DNA from: a virus
IMG/VR virus record: IMGVR_UViG_3300006802_000492
Coordinates: 1-25,722 of that record
DNA length: 25,722 nt
Direction: 5' to 3' (one strand)
The translations under genes and the position numbers were made by a program. Under the pieces are notes generated by a model, which saw nothing but the letters and a program-made list of their open reading frames with translations, did not search any database and was not told the origin of the DNA. Shown here in pieces: positions 7,286-15,400 of this stretch; position 1 is the first letter of the stretch; each line of letters starts with the position of its first letter.

Positions 7286-7569
7286 GAATAGTTGCTACGT
7301 GTTTAGTACATATTAATATATTATTTATTACTTTGGTATGTCTCATAGTATCCCCAGCATTGTTGCTCATGGGATGTAGTGTCATAGCTATACGTTACTT
7401 ACAAACAAAAACACATACAGACGAAGAGAAGTTTAAAGAATATTGTTGGAACCTGTATGTATACAACGCATCAGAAAGATCTGACGAAGGCGAAGAGCTT
7501 ATTACTTTTCATACTTTTATGGAGAAATACAAAGACTTTCTTAAAAATAAATACAAGGAAACTAAATGA
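7282..7569 (+). CDS. Small membrane protein, 95 aa
   Basis: A 95-residue protein whose residues 3-42 are strongly hydrophobic (ILFITLVCLIVSPALLLMGC is the core), long enough for one membrane helix plus a second, or a hairpin. The remaining half is cytosol-like and charged (THTDEEKFKEYC, FMEKYKDFLKNKYKETK). No lipobox or clear signal cleavage. It sits inside the nucleotide-metabolism cluster, which is an unexpected place for a membrane protein; a role in host takeover or superinfection control is possible but not shown. Confidence 0.7.
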   Translation: MRIVATCLVHINILFITLVCLIVSPALLLMGCSVIAIRYLQTKTHTDEEKFKEYCWNLYVYNASERSDEGEELITFHTFMEKYKDFLKNKYKETK

Positions 7570-7877
7570 ACTTCAATGAATACCAAGAACAAGCAGAGGC
7601 TTTTGCTACTTATGATAATGTTTTTTATCCTTATGCCAGCCTTATGATCGAAGCAGGAGAGCTTGTTGATTTATTTGTCAAGCCTCTACTGCGCGGAGAT
7701 GTTAAAGTTGTTAGCAAAGAAGAAGTAATTGCAGAAGCTGGTGATGTACTGTGGAATCTTGCAGTGCTTTTAAAGAAAAATAATATTGCATTTGAAGACG
7801 TAGCAATATATAACATAGAAAAATTAACTGGACGCCTTGAAAGGGGCACCATCAGAGGTGACGGAGGTAATCGTTAA
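7566..7877 (+). CDS. MazG-like nucleotide pyrophosphohydrolase
   Basis: A 103-residue all-alpha NTP pyrophosphohydrolase. The metal-binding motif ExxE...ExxD is visible as E29/E32 (IEAGELVD) and E57/D60 (EAGDVLWNL), in the spacing normal for MazG folds. It would hydrolyse (d)NTPs to monophosphates, cleaning non-canonical nucleotides or altering the alarmone/nucleotide pool; phage MazG proteins usually prefer dNTPs. It starts by ATGA overlap with AAGGA upstream, and its own 3' end contains GGAGGT (7863-7868), the ribosome binding site of the reductase gene, so the two are coupled. Confidence 0.88.
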   Translation: MNFNEYQEQAEAFATYDNVFYPYASLMIEAGELVDLFVKPLLRGDVKVVSKEEVIAEAGDVLWNLAVLLKKNNIAFEDVAIYNIEKLTGRLERGTIRGDGGNR

Positions 7878-9808
7878 TGGATAATTACAGTAAGTTTATA
7901 GCGGCCAGTAGGTACGCTCGTTGGCAGGACGACAAAGGTAGGCGTGAGACATGGGAAGAAACAGCCCAGCGTTATGTAGCCTATTGGGGCAACAAGATTG
8001 GTAGTGATGAGAAGCAGAAGATCACAGACGCTATTGTTAATCTAGAAGTAATGCCTTCCATGCGTTGTGTCATGACGGCAGGGCCAGCCTTGGATAGGGA
8101 CAATGTAGCAGGGTTTAACTGCTCTTATTTGCCCATAGACCACCCTAAAGCTTTTGATGAGTTGATGTATATTCTCATGTGTGGAACAGGTGTAGGCTTC
8201 TCTGTGGAGCGTCAGTACATTGCAAAGCTTCCTGAAGTTGCAGAGAAACTGCATACAACAGATACTACTATTGATGTTGCAGATAGTAAAATTGGTTGGG
8301 CTAAGGCAATGAGGCAGCTTATTGCTATGCTTTATGCTGGTGAAGTCCCAAGCTGGGACGTAAGTAAAGTCAGAGCTGCTGGTGAACGCCTAAAAACTTT
8401 TGGCGGTCGTGCAAGCGGCCCTCAACCTTTAGTTAATTTGTTTCAATATACTGTAGAGCTTTTTAAGAAAGCAGCAGGGCGCAAGTTAAACTCTCTTGAA
8501 TGTCATGACCTGTGCTGCAAGATTGCTGAAGTTATTGTTGTTGGTGGTGTTAGACGTAGTGCCTTAATCAGTCTTTCAAATCCTTCTGATGGTCGCTTGC
8601 GTAATGCTAAGAGTGGGCAGTGGTGGGAAGAGCAGGGTCAAAGAGCCTTAGCTAATAACAGTGCTTGTTATACTGAGAAGCCTGAATTTAATTTCTTTAT
8701 GGATGAAATGAAAGCTTTATACGATTCTAAGTCTGGTGAACGTGGTGTCTTTAGCCGGGTAGCAGCACAAAAGATTGCAGCACGTAATGGAAGACGTGAA
8801 ACAGCCCATGACTTTGGTACTAATCCTTGCTCTGAAATCATTCTACGCCCTAATCAGTTCTGTAACTTGTCTGAAGTTGTTGTACGAGCTGATGATACTC
8901 TAGACAGTCTTAAAGAAAAGGTTCGTATTGCGGCTATTCTAGGTACTCTCCAAGCTACTTTAACAGACTTCCGCTATCTAAGAGCTATCTGGAAAAAGAA
9001 TACCGAAGAAGAAGCCTTGCTTGGCGTTAGTTTAACAGGTATCATGGATGCCAAGATCACTAACTCCGGTAAAGACTTAGGTAACATTTTAGAAACTTTA
9101 AAAGAAGTAGCAGTAGAAACAAATAAGAAGTGGGCCAAGCGTCTAGGGATTAACCAAGCAGCAGCTATTACTTGTGTTAAACCTTCTGGTACTGTTTCAC
9201 AGCTTGTCAATAGTGCTAGTGGTATTCATCCTCGTTTCAGTCCTTATTATATCAGGACAGTACGTGCAGATTCTAAAGACCCTATGGCTCAGTACATGCT
9301 ACAGGCTGGTTTCCCTTGTGAAGTAGACTCTACTAAGGTAACTCGTAAGCCTTCTGTAGACGGCGATAGGAGCCATCTAAAGCCTACTGAACAAGACCTA
9401 TATCATGGTACTACTCTTATCTTTAGTTTCCCTGTGAAGTCCCCTAAAGGCGCTATATACACTACAGACATGGGTGCCTTAGAGCAGCTAAAGCTTTGGA
9501 AGATTTACCAAGACAGCTGGTGTGAACATAAACCTTCTATCACAGTTTATTATAAAGACGATGAGTTCTTTGATATATGTAGCTGGATGTGGAAGAATTT
9601 TGATATGATGAGTGGCATCAGTCTGCTACCATATAGTGATCATACTTATGACCAAGCTCCTTATACTGAATGTACTGAAGCTAAATATTCTGAGGTATTA
9701 AAGACTATGCCTGAGTTTGATTGGGAAGCTTTATCAGCTTTTGAGTTTGAGGACATGACCACAGGCAGCCAAGAGCTTGCTTGTGTTGGCGGTATGTGTG
9801 AAATCTGA
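7877..9808 (+). CDS. nrdJ: Ribonucleotide reductase, class II, adenosylcobalamin-dependent (monomeric)
   Basis: A 643-residue reductase that makes deoxynucleotides using a thiyl radical generated by coenzyme B12. The residues follow the Lactobacillus leichmannii RTPR pattern: C82 (FNCSYLPID) for C119, the finger loop C318-x-E320 (NPCSEIILRPNQFC) with radical cysteine C318 and C329 for C408/E410/C419, and a C-terminal redox pair C636/C641 (CVGGMCEI) for C731/C736, with identical spacings in the loop and the tail. Other conserved pieces are GRASGPQPLVNLF and GGVRRSALISLSN. The stretch from the first Cys to the loop is about 50 residues shorter than in RTPR, so the allosteric insertion may be reduced. 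No separate radical-generating subunit is needed. TAATG overlap with the mazG-like gene and a strong GGAGGT. Confidence 0.95.
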   Translation: MDNYSKFIAASRYARWQDDKGRRETWEETAQRYVAYWGNKIGSDEKQKITDAIVNLEVMPSMRCVMTAGPALDRDNVAGFNCSYLPIDHPKAFDELMYILMCGTGVGFSVERQYIAKLPEVAEKLHTTDTTIDVADSKIGWAKAMRQLIAMLYAGEVPSWDVSKVRAAGERLKTFGGRASGPQPLVNLFQYTVELFKKAAGRKLNSLECHDLCCKIAEVIVVGGVRRSALISLSNPSDGRLRNAKSGQWWEEQGQRALANNSACYTEKPEFNFFMDEMKALYDSKSGERGVFSRVAAQKIAARNGRRETAHDFGTNPCSEIILRPNQFCNLSEVVVRADDTLDSLKEKVRIAAILGTLQATLTDFRYLRAIWKKNTEEEALLGVSLTGIMDAKITNSGKDLGNILETLKEVAVETNKKWAKRLGINQAAAITCVKPSGTVSQLVNSASGIHPRFSPYYIRTVRADSKDPMAQYMLQAGFPCEVDSTKVTRKPSVDGDRSHLKPTEQDLYHGTTLIFSFPVKSPKGAIYTTDMGALEQLKLWKIYQDSWCEHKPSITVYYKDDEFFDICSWMWKNFDMMSGISLLPYSDHTYDQAPYTECTEAKYSEVLKTMPEFDWEALSAFEFEDMTTGSQELACVGGMCEI

Positions 9809-10010
9809 AGCTAATCTAGCATCATTTAGAATACTAATTGATTCGAGAGGCAACCTAGTAACAGAAATTTCTGGGTTGCCTTACGATGAAATAAGTAGTA
9901 TATTCAAGGACGAAGATGCGTTTCTCATCAGGAAGATTGTAAGAGAGAGTCGCATCAAATTTACTAAACTCCATAACTATCTTGAAAACGAACTGGCGGC
10001 CTTACAATGA
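9798..10010 (+). CDS. Hypothetical protein, 70 aa
   Basis: An open frame overlapping the reductase 3' end. There is no ATG; I prefer the GTG at 9798, giving 70 residues (VKSEANLASF...), but TTG or GTG codons back to 9777 are possible. The protein is mixed-charge with an amphipathic helix at the end ([18 protein letters not shown]). Its TGA overlaps the ATG of the next gene. No family recognised. The non-ATG start makes the 5' end uncertain. Confidence 0.55.
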   Translation: MKSEANLASFRILIDSRGNLVTEISGLPYDEISSIFKDEDAFLIRKIVRESRIKFTKLHNYLENELAALQ

Positions 10011-10228
10011 TAACAGAAGATATATACGTAACTCAGAATATAGAACTACCTATTGTTACTGTGTTAAGATTAAACGTAGACGCAATAGGTTATTTATCAA
10101 ATGCACAAGCAGAGAAAGCTACTCTACCTACAATTCTAAAATTAATGGAGAATCATTCTTCATATATAATAGAATTGTCGGATAAGATTAGTAAGTCACA
10201 ACGTGTAGATTTAAAAGCAGTTAAGTAG
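10007..10228 (+). CDS. Hypothetical protein, 73 aa (last gene of the plus-strand arm)
   Basis: A 73-residue protein starting by ATGA overlap. It begins [10 protein letters not shown], has a central hydrophobic strand ([15 protein letters not shown]), then a helical Leu/Ile-rich part ([19 protein letters not shown]) and a basic tail. No Shine-Dalgarno is obvious, consistent with coupled re-initiation. It is the last gene of the left arm and its stop overlaps the stop of the minus-strand gene at 10221 by 8 bases. No family recognised. Confidence 0.6.
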   Translation: MITEDIYVTQNIELPIVTVLRLNVDAIGYLSNAQAEKATLPTILKLMENHSSYIIELSDKISKSQRVDLKAVK

Positions 10229-10358
10229 GTTTCTTTTTAGATCGTCGGGAAGTTTCAAGAGCTATAGCAACTGCTTGCTTTTGAGGCTTCCCTTCTTTCT
10301 TTAAAGTTTTAATATTTTTAGAAACTGTTTTAGCTGAGTATCCTTTCTTTAAAGGCAT
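10221..10358 (-). CDS. Small basic phage protein, DUF6496-like, 45 aa
   Basis: A 45-residue frame starting [20 protein letters not shown] and ending RRSKKKPT. Short proteins with an MPLKKG start, a T(I/V)[18 protein letters not shown] core and a basic tail recur in many marine and other phages (the type called DUF6496), with no known function. About one residue in three is Lys or Arg. It starts at a TAATG junction with the 94-residue gene and is the last gene of the late operon; its stop overlaps the convergent plus-strand gene. Confidence 0.75.
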   Translation of the reverse strand: MPLKKGYSAKTVSKNIKTLKKEGKPQKQAVAIALETSRRSKKKPT

Positions 10359-10642
10359 TACCACTTCTCCCTGTCAGCCCAGTAAGCTGCTGACATCTTA
10401 CCCTTCTTAATATTCTCACCGTGACGAGCTTTAAAAGACGCTCTCTTCTTCTTCATCGCTTCAGACTCACCAGCTTTAGGTTTGCCTGCTGTCGATGCTC
10501 CTTGTTCTCCAAAGCGTATGGTCTTGACCTTATCGCCTTCCTTAGCTACAACTACGTGACTCTTCTTAGGATGGTCTGGAGTTCTCTTAGGTTTGTTAAA
10601 ACCGCTAACACCAGCTCTTTCTAAACGTGAATCTTTTTTCAT
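10358..10642 (-). CDS. Conserved basic phage protein, DUF6321-like, 94 aa
   Basis: A 94-residue basic protein. It shows a recurrent marine-phage pattern: [20 protein letters not shown] near the N-terminus, then [26 protein letters not shown], and a C-terminal [20 protein letters not shown] followed by YWADREKW. Proteins like this are usually annotated as hypothetical (DUF6321-type). The middle is flexible and rich in Gly, Lys and Ala; the end is helical and basic. Its partner downstream is the DUF6496-like gene, linked by TAATG. The conserved length and motifs suggest a virion or DNA-associated function but none is known. Confidence 0.78.
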   Translation of the reverse strand: MKKDSRLERAGVSGFNKPKRTPDHPKKSHVVVAKEGDKVKTIRFGEQGASTAGKPKAGESEAMKKKRASFKARHGENIKKGKMSAAYWADREKW

Positions 10643-10797
10643 TTGTCGTTCCTTCTGTTATTCCATAGTTCAAATATAACACGCACTTTTTCTTTCAGTG
10701 TCTCTATATCGTTGTGCATTTTAGCTAGTACAATGACTAGCGTTATAAACCCTACAGCCACAGGCCAAGCAGTGTTAATAAACTCTAAAGCTGTCAT
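10639..10797 (-). CDS. Small membrane protein of the lysis cassette (holin or spanin-like candidate)
   Basis: The real start is the ATG at 10797 (52 residues), preceded by AGGAAATAGG in the end of the 3-TM holin gene. Residues about 8-26 form one membrane helix (NTAWPVAVGFITLVIVLAKM), followed by a charged amphipathic helix (DIETLKEKVRVIFELW) and a basic tail. One N-terminal membrane helix and a short coiled coil fit a pinholin, antiholin or i-spanin-like part; it is too short for a normal spanin. Position after the holin and endolysin supports a lysis role. ATGA overlap with the next gene. Confidence 0.72.
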   Translation of the reverse strand: MTALEFINTAWPVAVGFITLVIVLAKMHNDIETLKEKVRVIFELWNNRRNDK

Positions 10798-10798
10798 C

Positions 10799-11185
10799 CT
10801 ATTTCCTTGTTTTTTCGAGGGTTCTAAGCCCACCAAGACCAAGCATCCCTAGTAGTACAGGGAGCATTGTATCTAAAGGTATGAGTGGTACAACAATAGT
10901 AGATTCTAATAATGCTAGTACAAAATTAGCACATGGTATTACTAAAAAATTGCCTGCCATACCCAATACACACACCCATCCTGTTGCTGGTCGCCAGCCT
11001 GACTGAAACCAGTTACCTGCTGCCTCAGTTTTGTTAACTGCTATTTGGGCCAGTGCATTTTCTTGCGCATACTTCTGTGACATTGTTACAATTTCATGCG
11101 CCAAAGCATTCTTCTGATCTTTATCCTCAATGAACTTATCTAATAAGCCTGTTACTGGCCCTATGAGAGAGTCTAAGAGAGCCAT
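10799..11185 (-). CDS. Holin, 3-TM superfamily (gene-transfer-release type)
   Basis: A 128-residue protein when started at ATG 11185, which has GGAG upstream; longer starts into the peptidase gene are unlikely. The pattern fits the 3-TM holin family (PF11351): a helical N-terminus (LIGPVTGLLDKFIEDKD), VNKTEA, then SGWRPATGW (62-70), two or three hydrophobic helices spanning about 68-117, and a final LGLGGLRTLEK. Such proteins are found in alphaproteobacterial gene transfer agents and many phages and make the membrane lesions that release endolysin. It lies directly after the M15 peptidase gene with a 1-base gap. Confidence 0.88.
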   Translation of the reverse strand: MALLDSLIGPVTGLLDKFIEDKDQKNALAHEIVTMSQKYAQENALAQIAVNKTEAAGNWFQSGWRPATGWVCVLGMAGNFLVIPCANFVLALLESTIVVPLIPLDTMLPVLLGMLGLGGLRTLEKTRK

Positions 11186-11186
11186 A

Positions 11187-11555
11187 TTAGTAGCTCCATA
11201 CCCAAGGGCGTGTATGATTATCAGTCTCGTCGAGATCATCTAGGTGTATGAATCTACCAGAGCCTTTCTGATTAACGCCTATACCACCTATATTCATGCT
11301 AAAAGCTTTCTTAAGAAGCTGATGAGCCTTCTCTCCTTGAACAGCAATATCTATTGCCCTTCCTGTTGAATGAGCACCCGGACCTGATGTTTTCTTAGCC
11401 TCGATAGGGTGATCTGGACAACGATAAGCAGAGCTAACAACAAAAGGAAAGCCAAGCTGCTCGCGCAGGAACTCTACTTTAGCCATGAAGTCTGCATTCA
11501 TGCCTTCTTTTCCACAGTGTTGGCAGGCTAGTTCTGCGGCAGTAAAATATTTCAT
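11187..11555 (-). CDS. Endolysin, peptidase M15 family
   Basis: A 122-residue zinc peptidase of the M15_3 type that would cleave peptidoglycan cross-links. Zinc and catalytic residues are visible: H62 and D69 in GAHSTGRAIDI, H104 in RFIHLDD, with SSAYRCPDHP (41-50) forming the usual loop and a final RPWVWSY. CQHCGKEG near the N-terminus (11-18) is a CxxC also common in this phage family. No signal peptide, so export would depend on the holin next to it. The start overlaps the LysM gene as ATGA. Confidence 0.93.
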   Translation of the reverse strand: MKYFTAAELACQHCGKEGMNADFMAKVEFLREQLGFPFVVSSAYRCPDHPIEAKKTSGPGAHSTGRAIDIAVQGEKAHQLLKKAFSMNIGGIGVNQKGSGRFIHLDDLDETDNHTRPWVWSY

Positions 11556-12430
11556 ACTTTTAATTTTCCTAAGTTTATTACTACCGGACTACCTTCCCCT
11601 TCTTTACTACCAAAAAACTTACCTATGTTTCTTAATTGTTTATAGCCAGATTTTCCAGCTTCTGCTACCCCTTTAGCAAAGTCCAGAGCATCAAAATCAC
11701 GAGCATCGTTAAAATTATAACGATCAATAACTAGAGTATTACCATCTTCATCTTCTACAATGTTAGCAGCACCTAGTAAAGTTTTTAAAGAATATGCAGG
11801 ATTTGTAATTTTAGAAATAAATGCTATATTATCTTCATTAGTGGCATATGTTCCACCTATATCTGCGTATGCGTTTGCTTTACCTGTTGTATCATAATCC
11901 TCGTAGTCAATTTTCGTAGTGTTTTTATTTTTAACGGCTTTAACCACCTCTATTAAAGCTGCTCTTTCTTCAGATTTTAAATCTTTTTCAGTGACGGTAT
12001 TTTCCACACCTGCTATATCGTATAAAAACTGCCTTACATTAGCAGATAACAAAGGCTCATCAACCTTTTTAGGAACAGGTTTTTTCTCTGTTAGTAAACT
12101 AGGTCGTTCTGTGCTTGCTGAAGCCGATGATATAAAGAAATCTTTTGCCTTATCCAATATATTGCGCTCGACAGCGACAGGCTGGGGCTTATCCTTACGC
12201 TTTAGAGGTGTTGGTTTTTTTGCTTGTTGTATAGAACGCTCTATCTGTTGAATTTCTTTTGCTTCTTGTTGTTTCTCTGCCTTAGCTGGTATTACTAATT
12301 TTTTACCTGCTCTAATTTTATTAGCGTCTTCAATTTGATTAGCTTCTGCGAGTTCCCGCATATCAACACCAAGATCAAGTGCGATCTGAGACAACGTGTC
12401 TCCGCTTTGTATCGTGTAATTTAAAGCCAT
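11552..12430 (-). CDS. LysM-domain protein, probable virion-associated
   Basis: A 292-residue protein with one N-terminal LysM module (about 4-48: YTIQSGDTLSQIALDLGV, then ANQIEDANKIRAGKKLVIP), which binds the GlcNAc chains of peptidoglycan. A lysine/glutamine-rich linker follows (about 49-85), then an unknown acidic region (NVRQFLYDIAGVENT onward) with no recognisable catalytic site and a C-terminal VINLGKLKV. No signal peptide. Between a giant ejection-type protein and the endolysin it could anchor the injection machinery at the cell wall, or assist lysis. The linker to the 1513-residue gene is 27 bases with AAAGGAAA before the start. Confidence 0.8.
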   Translation of the reverse strand: MALNYTIQSGDTLSQIALDLGVDMRELAEANQIEDANKIRAGKKLVIPAKAEKQQEAKEIQQIERSIQQAKKPTPLKRKDKPQPVAVERNILDKAKDFFISSASASTERPSLLTEKKPVPKKVDEPLLSANVRQFLYDIAGVENTVTEKDLKSEERAALIEVVKAVKNKNTTKIDYEDYDTTGKANAYADIGGTYATNEDNIAFISKITNPAYSLKTLLGAANIVEDEDGNTLVIDRYNFNDARDFDALDFAKGVAEAGKSGYKQLRNIGKFFGSKEGEGSPVVINLGKLKV

Positions 12431-12457
12431 TATTATTTTCCTTTCTTTAAAAGTATT

Positions 12458-15400
12458 TTATTTTTTAGTTTTACTTATCACCACAGCCACACCACTTATA
12501 CCCTGCTTACTAGGCACGGTAGAAACTTCAAAAGATTTACCTAATACATCAGCAACATAATTTTTAAGTTCTCCTATAGTAAAACCTTTCTGATAAGAAC
12601 CTGTAGATGTGGTGTAGGCTAACGACTCCTCTTTTACTGGTTTAGCATTAGAAGATGACATTCCTTTTTTAGCTGCACCAGCATCCCATGTCTGTATTAA
12701 TGCCTTTCCACCTACCTTTAAAGCCTTTCCTATATTTACAATAGCTTCATTCCTCAACGCTGGTGGTAGTACGTTAATAACATTAGTACTTATGATTTTA
12801 CCATATGTATCTTCAGGTACTTCTTTAGGGCTTTTAAACGTAGGTACAAAGTCTACATCTGGAAAAGGTTCAAAAGTATCATCTATTTTATTAGCTTGTG
12901 CGTTCAGGCCTTTCCCTGCTCCGTAGTCTAAAGACTTACCTGTAGCCCCTAGTAAGTCCAAGTAAGAAGATGCTTTAGTGGCTGTAGCTACTGTGTTAGC
13001 TCTCTGCGTAGTCCTTGAAGCACTGTTCTCCAGCAGAGCAGCATCTAGGTCATCCACAGGTTTAGCTACTTTGTCATCAACTGCTTTAAAAGCCATTTTA
13101 CCTAGCTTAACAACGGCACCCCCTATACCAAACCCCATACGCCCTAATGGATCTGTTACAATACCACCACCTTTAAAACCTAATCGGCGTAGAGGATCAT
13201 CATTATCTACGAAAGCAGCGCCGGCCTGTTGATCATAAGGAACACCTGTCATTTTATCTATACGTTGCTCAGGTTTTACAGGTACATTAGGAACATTTAA
13301 AACCTCGCCGCCTAGTTTGTAGACAGCCCGTTGTTTAGTTTTTGGGGGCGTTACTTCAATTAGTGGCTCACCTGTAATTTTTTCTGCGTAACCAGACACC
13401 TGCGAAACCACAGGCAATGAAACAGTAACCCTTTTCAAAGCTTTTAAAACCTCCCCCTCGCTCACATCAACACCGGCTTTAACACCACCTTTTAACACAT
13501 CGAATAACAAACCCAACGAAGGTATTAAAGATTCTCCTATACCTTCATCATAGGTAATAGCAGATTTAAATGTTTCTATAGCTTTATCCAGCACGGCGTT
13601 ATTAAAAGCACCGCTAAGCTTCATTGAATTACCAATAAAGTTAAGTGTGCTAACAGTACTTTTTTTGTCGTCTTCATCGTCACTAATGTAAGTAGGGCTA
13701 AGTGTCCTTTTTAACTCTAAGAAAGCTCCATAGACGGGTGCTGCTGCTAGTATTTTTATAGCTAACTTAGCATCTCCATTTTCAACTCTACCTAAAAGTG
13801 TATTTGCTTGTGTTGTTTTTGCCTGTGCCCAAGACATAAACTGCCCTATTGATCTGATAGCAGAATTATTTGTTTGTGTAAATAACAAACGATTACCTAC
13901 AGAAGGTATAATAGCATCTCTATCTGATGAGCTACGACCAGCAATATCTAACAAACTTCCAATAGAGGAATCGTTTTCAAAAGCTTTTTCAACTGTTTCA
14001 AAATTACCAATCTGAACTAAATCATCTTTAGTTAATTTCATTTCTGATAATTCTTTCAGTTCATTTTTATTTAGTTTTTGTTTCTTAGCCAACTCAAAGG
14101 CTCTGTTGACACCAACATCATAAGCAAAGTTACGAGACATCTCCGTTACTTTCTTTAGTCCCACAGAGAAAAAGTAGAAGTCGTTTATGTTATCTAGCCG
14201 TGTTGAAAACGTCCCACCTGTTGACCCTTTCCGCATGAAAGAAGATAAGTCTCTTTCATAATCCTTACTATACTTAAAATTACTCATCTCTGAGAACTGT
14301 ACTTTCTCCTTGCCTGCACGTTGTGCCAAGGTTTTAAAAGCTGCACCATAAGAGCTGTTAGTAAAAGGCTGCACCAAGTCGCCAAGGTTAACAATAGATA
14401 CTGTTGTTAAGTAGGTTACGTTTGCTAAGGTTGTGAAAGCTTTTGTAAAGACATCTAATTCAGTGTTTAGTGTACTACCGTAGCCACCCCAATAAGCTTC
14501 AGCAGAGCCTGTAAGTTGCGTTTCGTAAGCTGTTAGTTGTTTTTTTAACTTCTCAGCAACAGCGGTAGGTTTATCTTTAATAGCCTTTTCAAAAGCTTTT
14601 CTTGTTTCTTGAAGTGCTATATTAAAAACTTCTCCGTTTGCACCAAAAGCCTCAGAAAATTCAGAAACTTTTATAGCTGCTGTACCAGAAGAAGCTAACG
14701 AATCACCTGCATGAATATGCAAGTATCCTTTCTCGTACATAAATTTAGTAGCTTCTACATCTGTAAGCATTCGCTGTTTTTCAAAAGCATCAGCAGCTAC
14801 TCTGAACTTATACTCGCCTTTAGCATTCTGCGTAAAAATAGGTACATCTGAACTACCAGCATACAGTTTATTTTTAACATTAATGAAACGCCCAGATATC
14901 TTCTCTGCCATAACAACTGCTTTATCTCTAGCTTTTACTGCGTCTTCTTCTGTAAATGATTTATTTTTTACCTTTGCCCTGTTTCTTTCTTGAATAACAA
15001 CAGCATCTTGTAAATCTTTTACAAACTGACCGTAGTCACCATCAACACCACTTCTATCCCACACCTGATGTAGGCCATAGTTCTCAATCTTTTTAAATAC
15101 TATACCTACTTCTTCCATCCTAGCCGCTGTTCTATCCTGAAGATCCTTTAAAAGAGGGACTATTCTTTCTATTTCTGTAATATCTTCTACATCTAAAGGG
15201 ACTAGATCTTTACGCAGCCCTGTATAACCAGCTGACAGGTCCCCTATTTTTACATATCCACGCATTACCTCACCAGCAACAGTGTTAATAGCTGTATTTT
15301 TATTGTCTAAAGCATCATAGTTTACATCTTTTCCAAAAGCCTGCTTTGCTCGTGCAGCAAAAGATCTTTCGGCAGGAGCACCAATAATCTGAAACAGCTC

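Noticed and set aside
10247-10292. Inverted repeat GGGAAG...CTTCCC near the convergent junction
   Set aside because: Only six base pairs around a loop of more than 30 bases, inside the 45-residue gene, and without a T-run. Not a credible terminator.
12978-13232. Plus-strand 84-residue open frame antisense to the giant gene
   Set aside because: Antisense shadow with no ribosome binding site and no partner genes on that strand.
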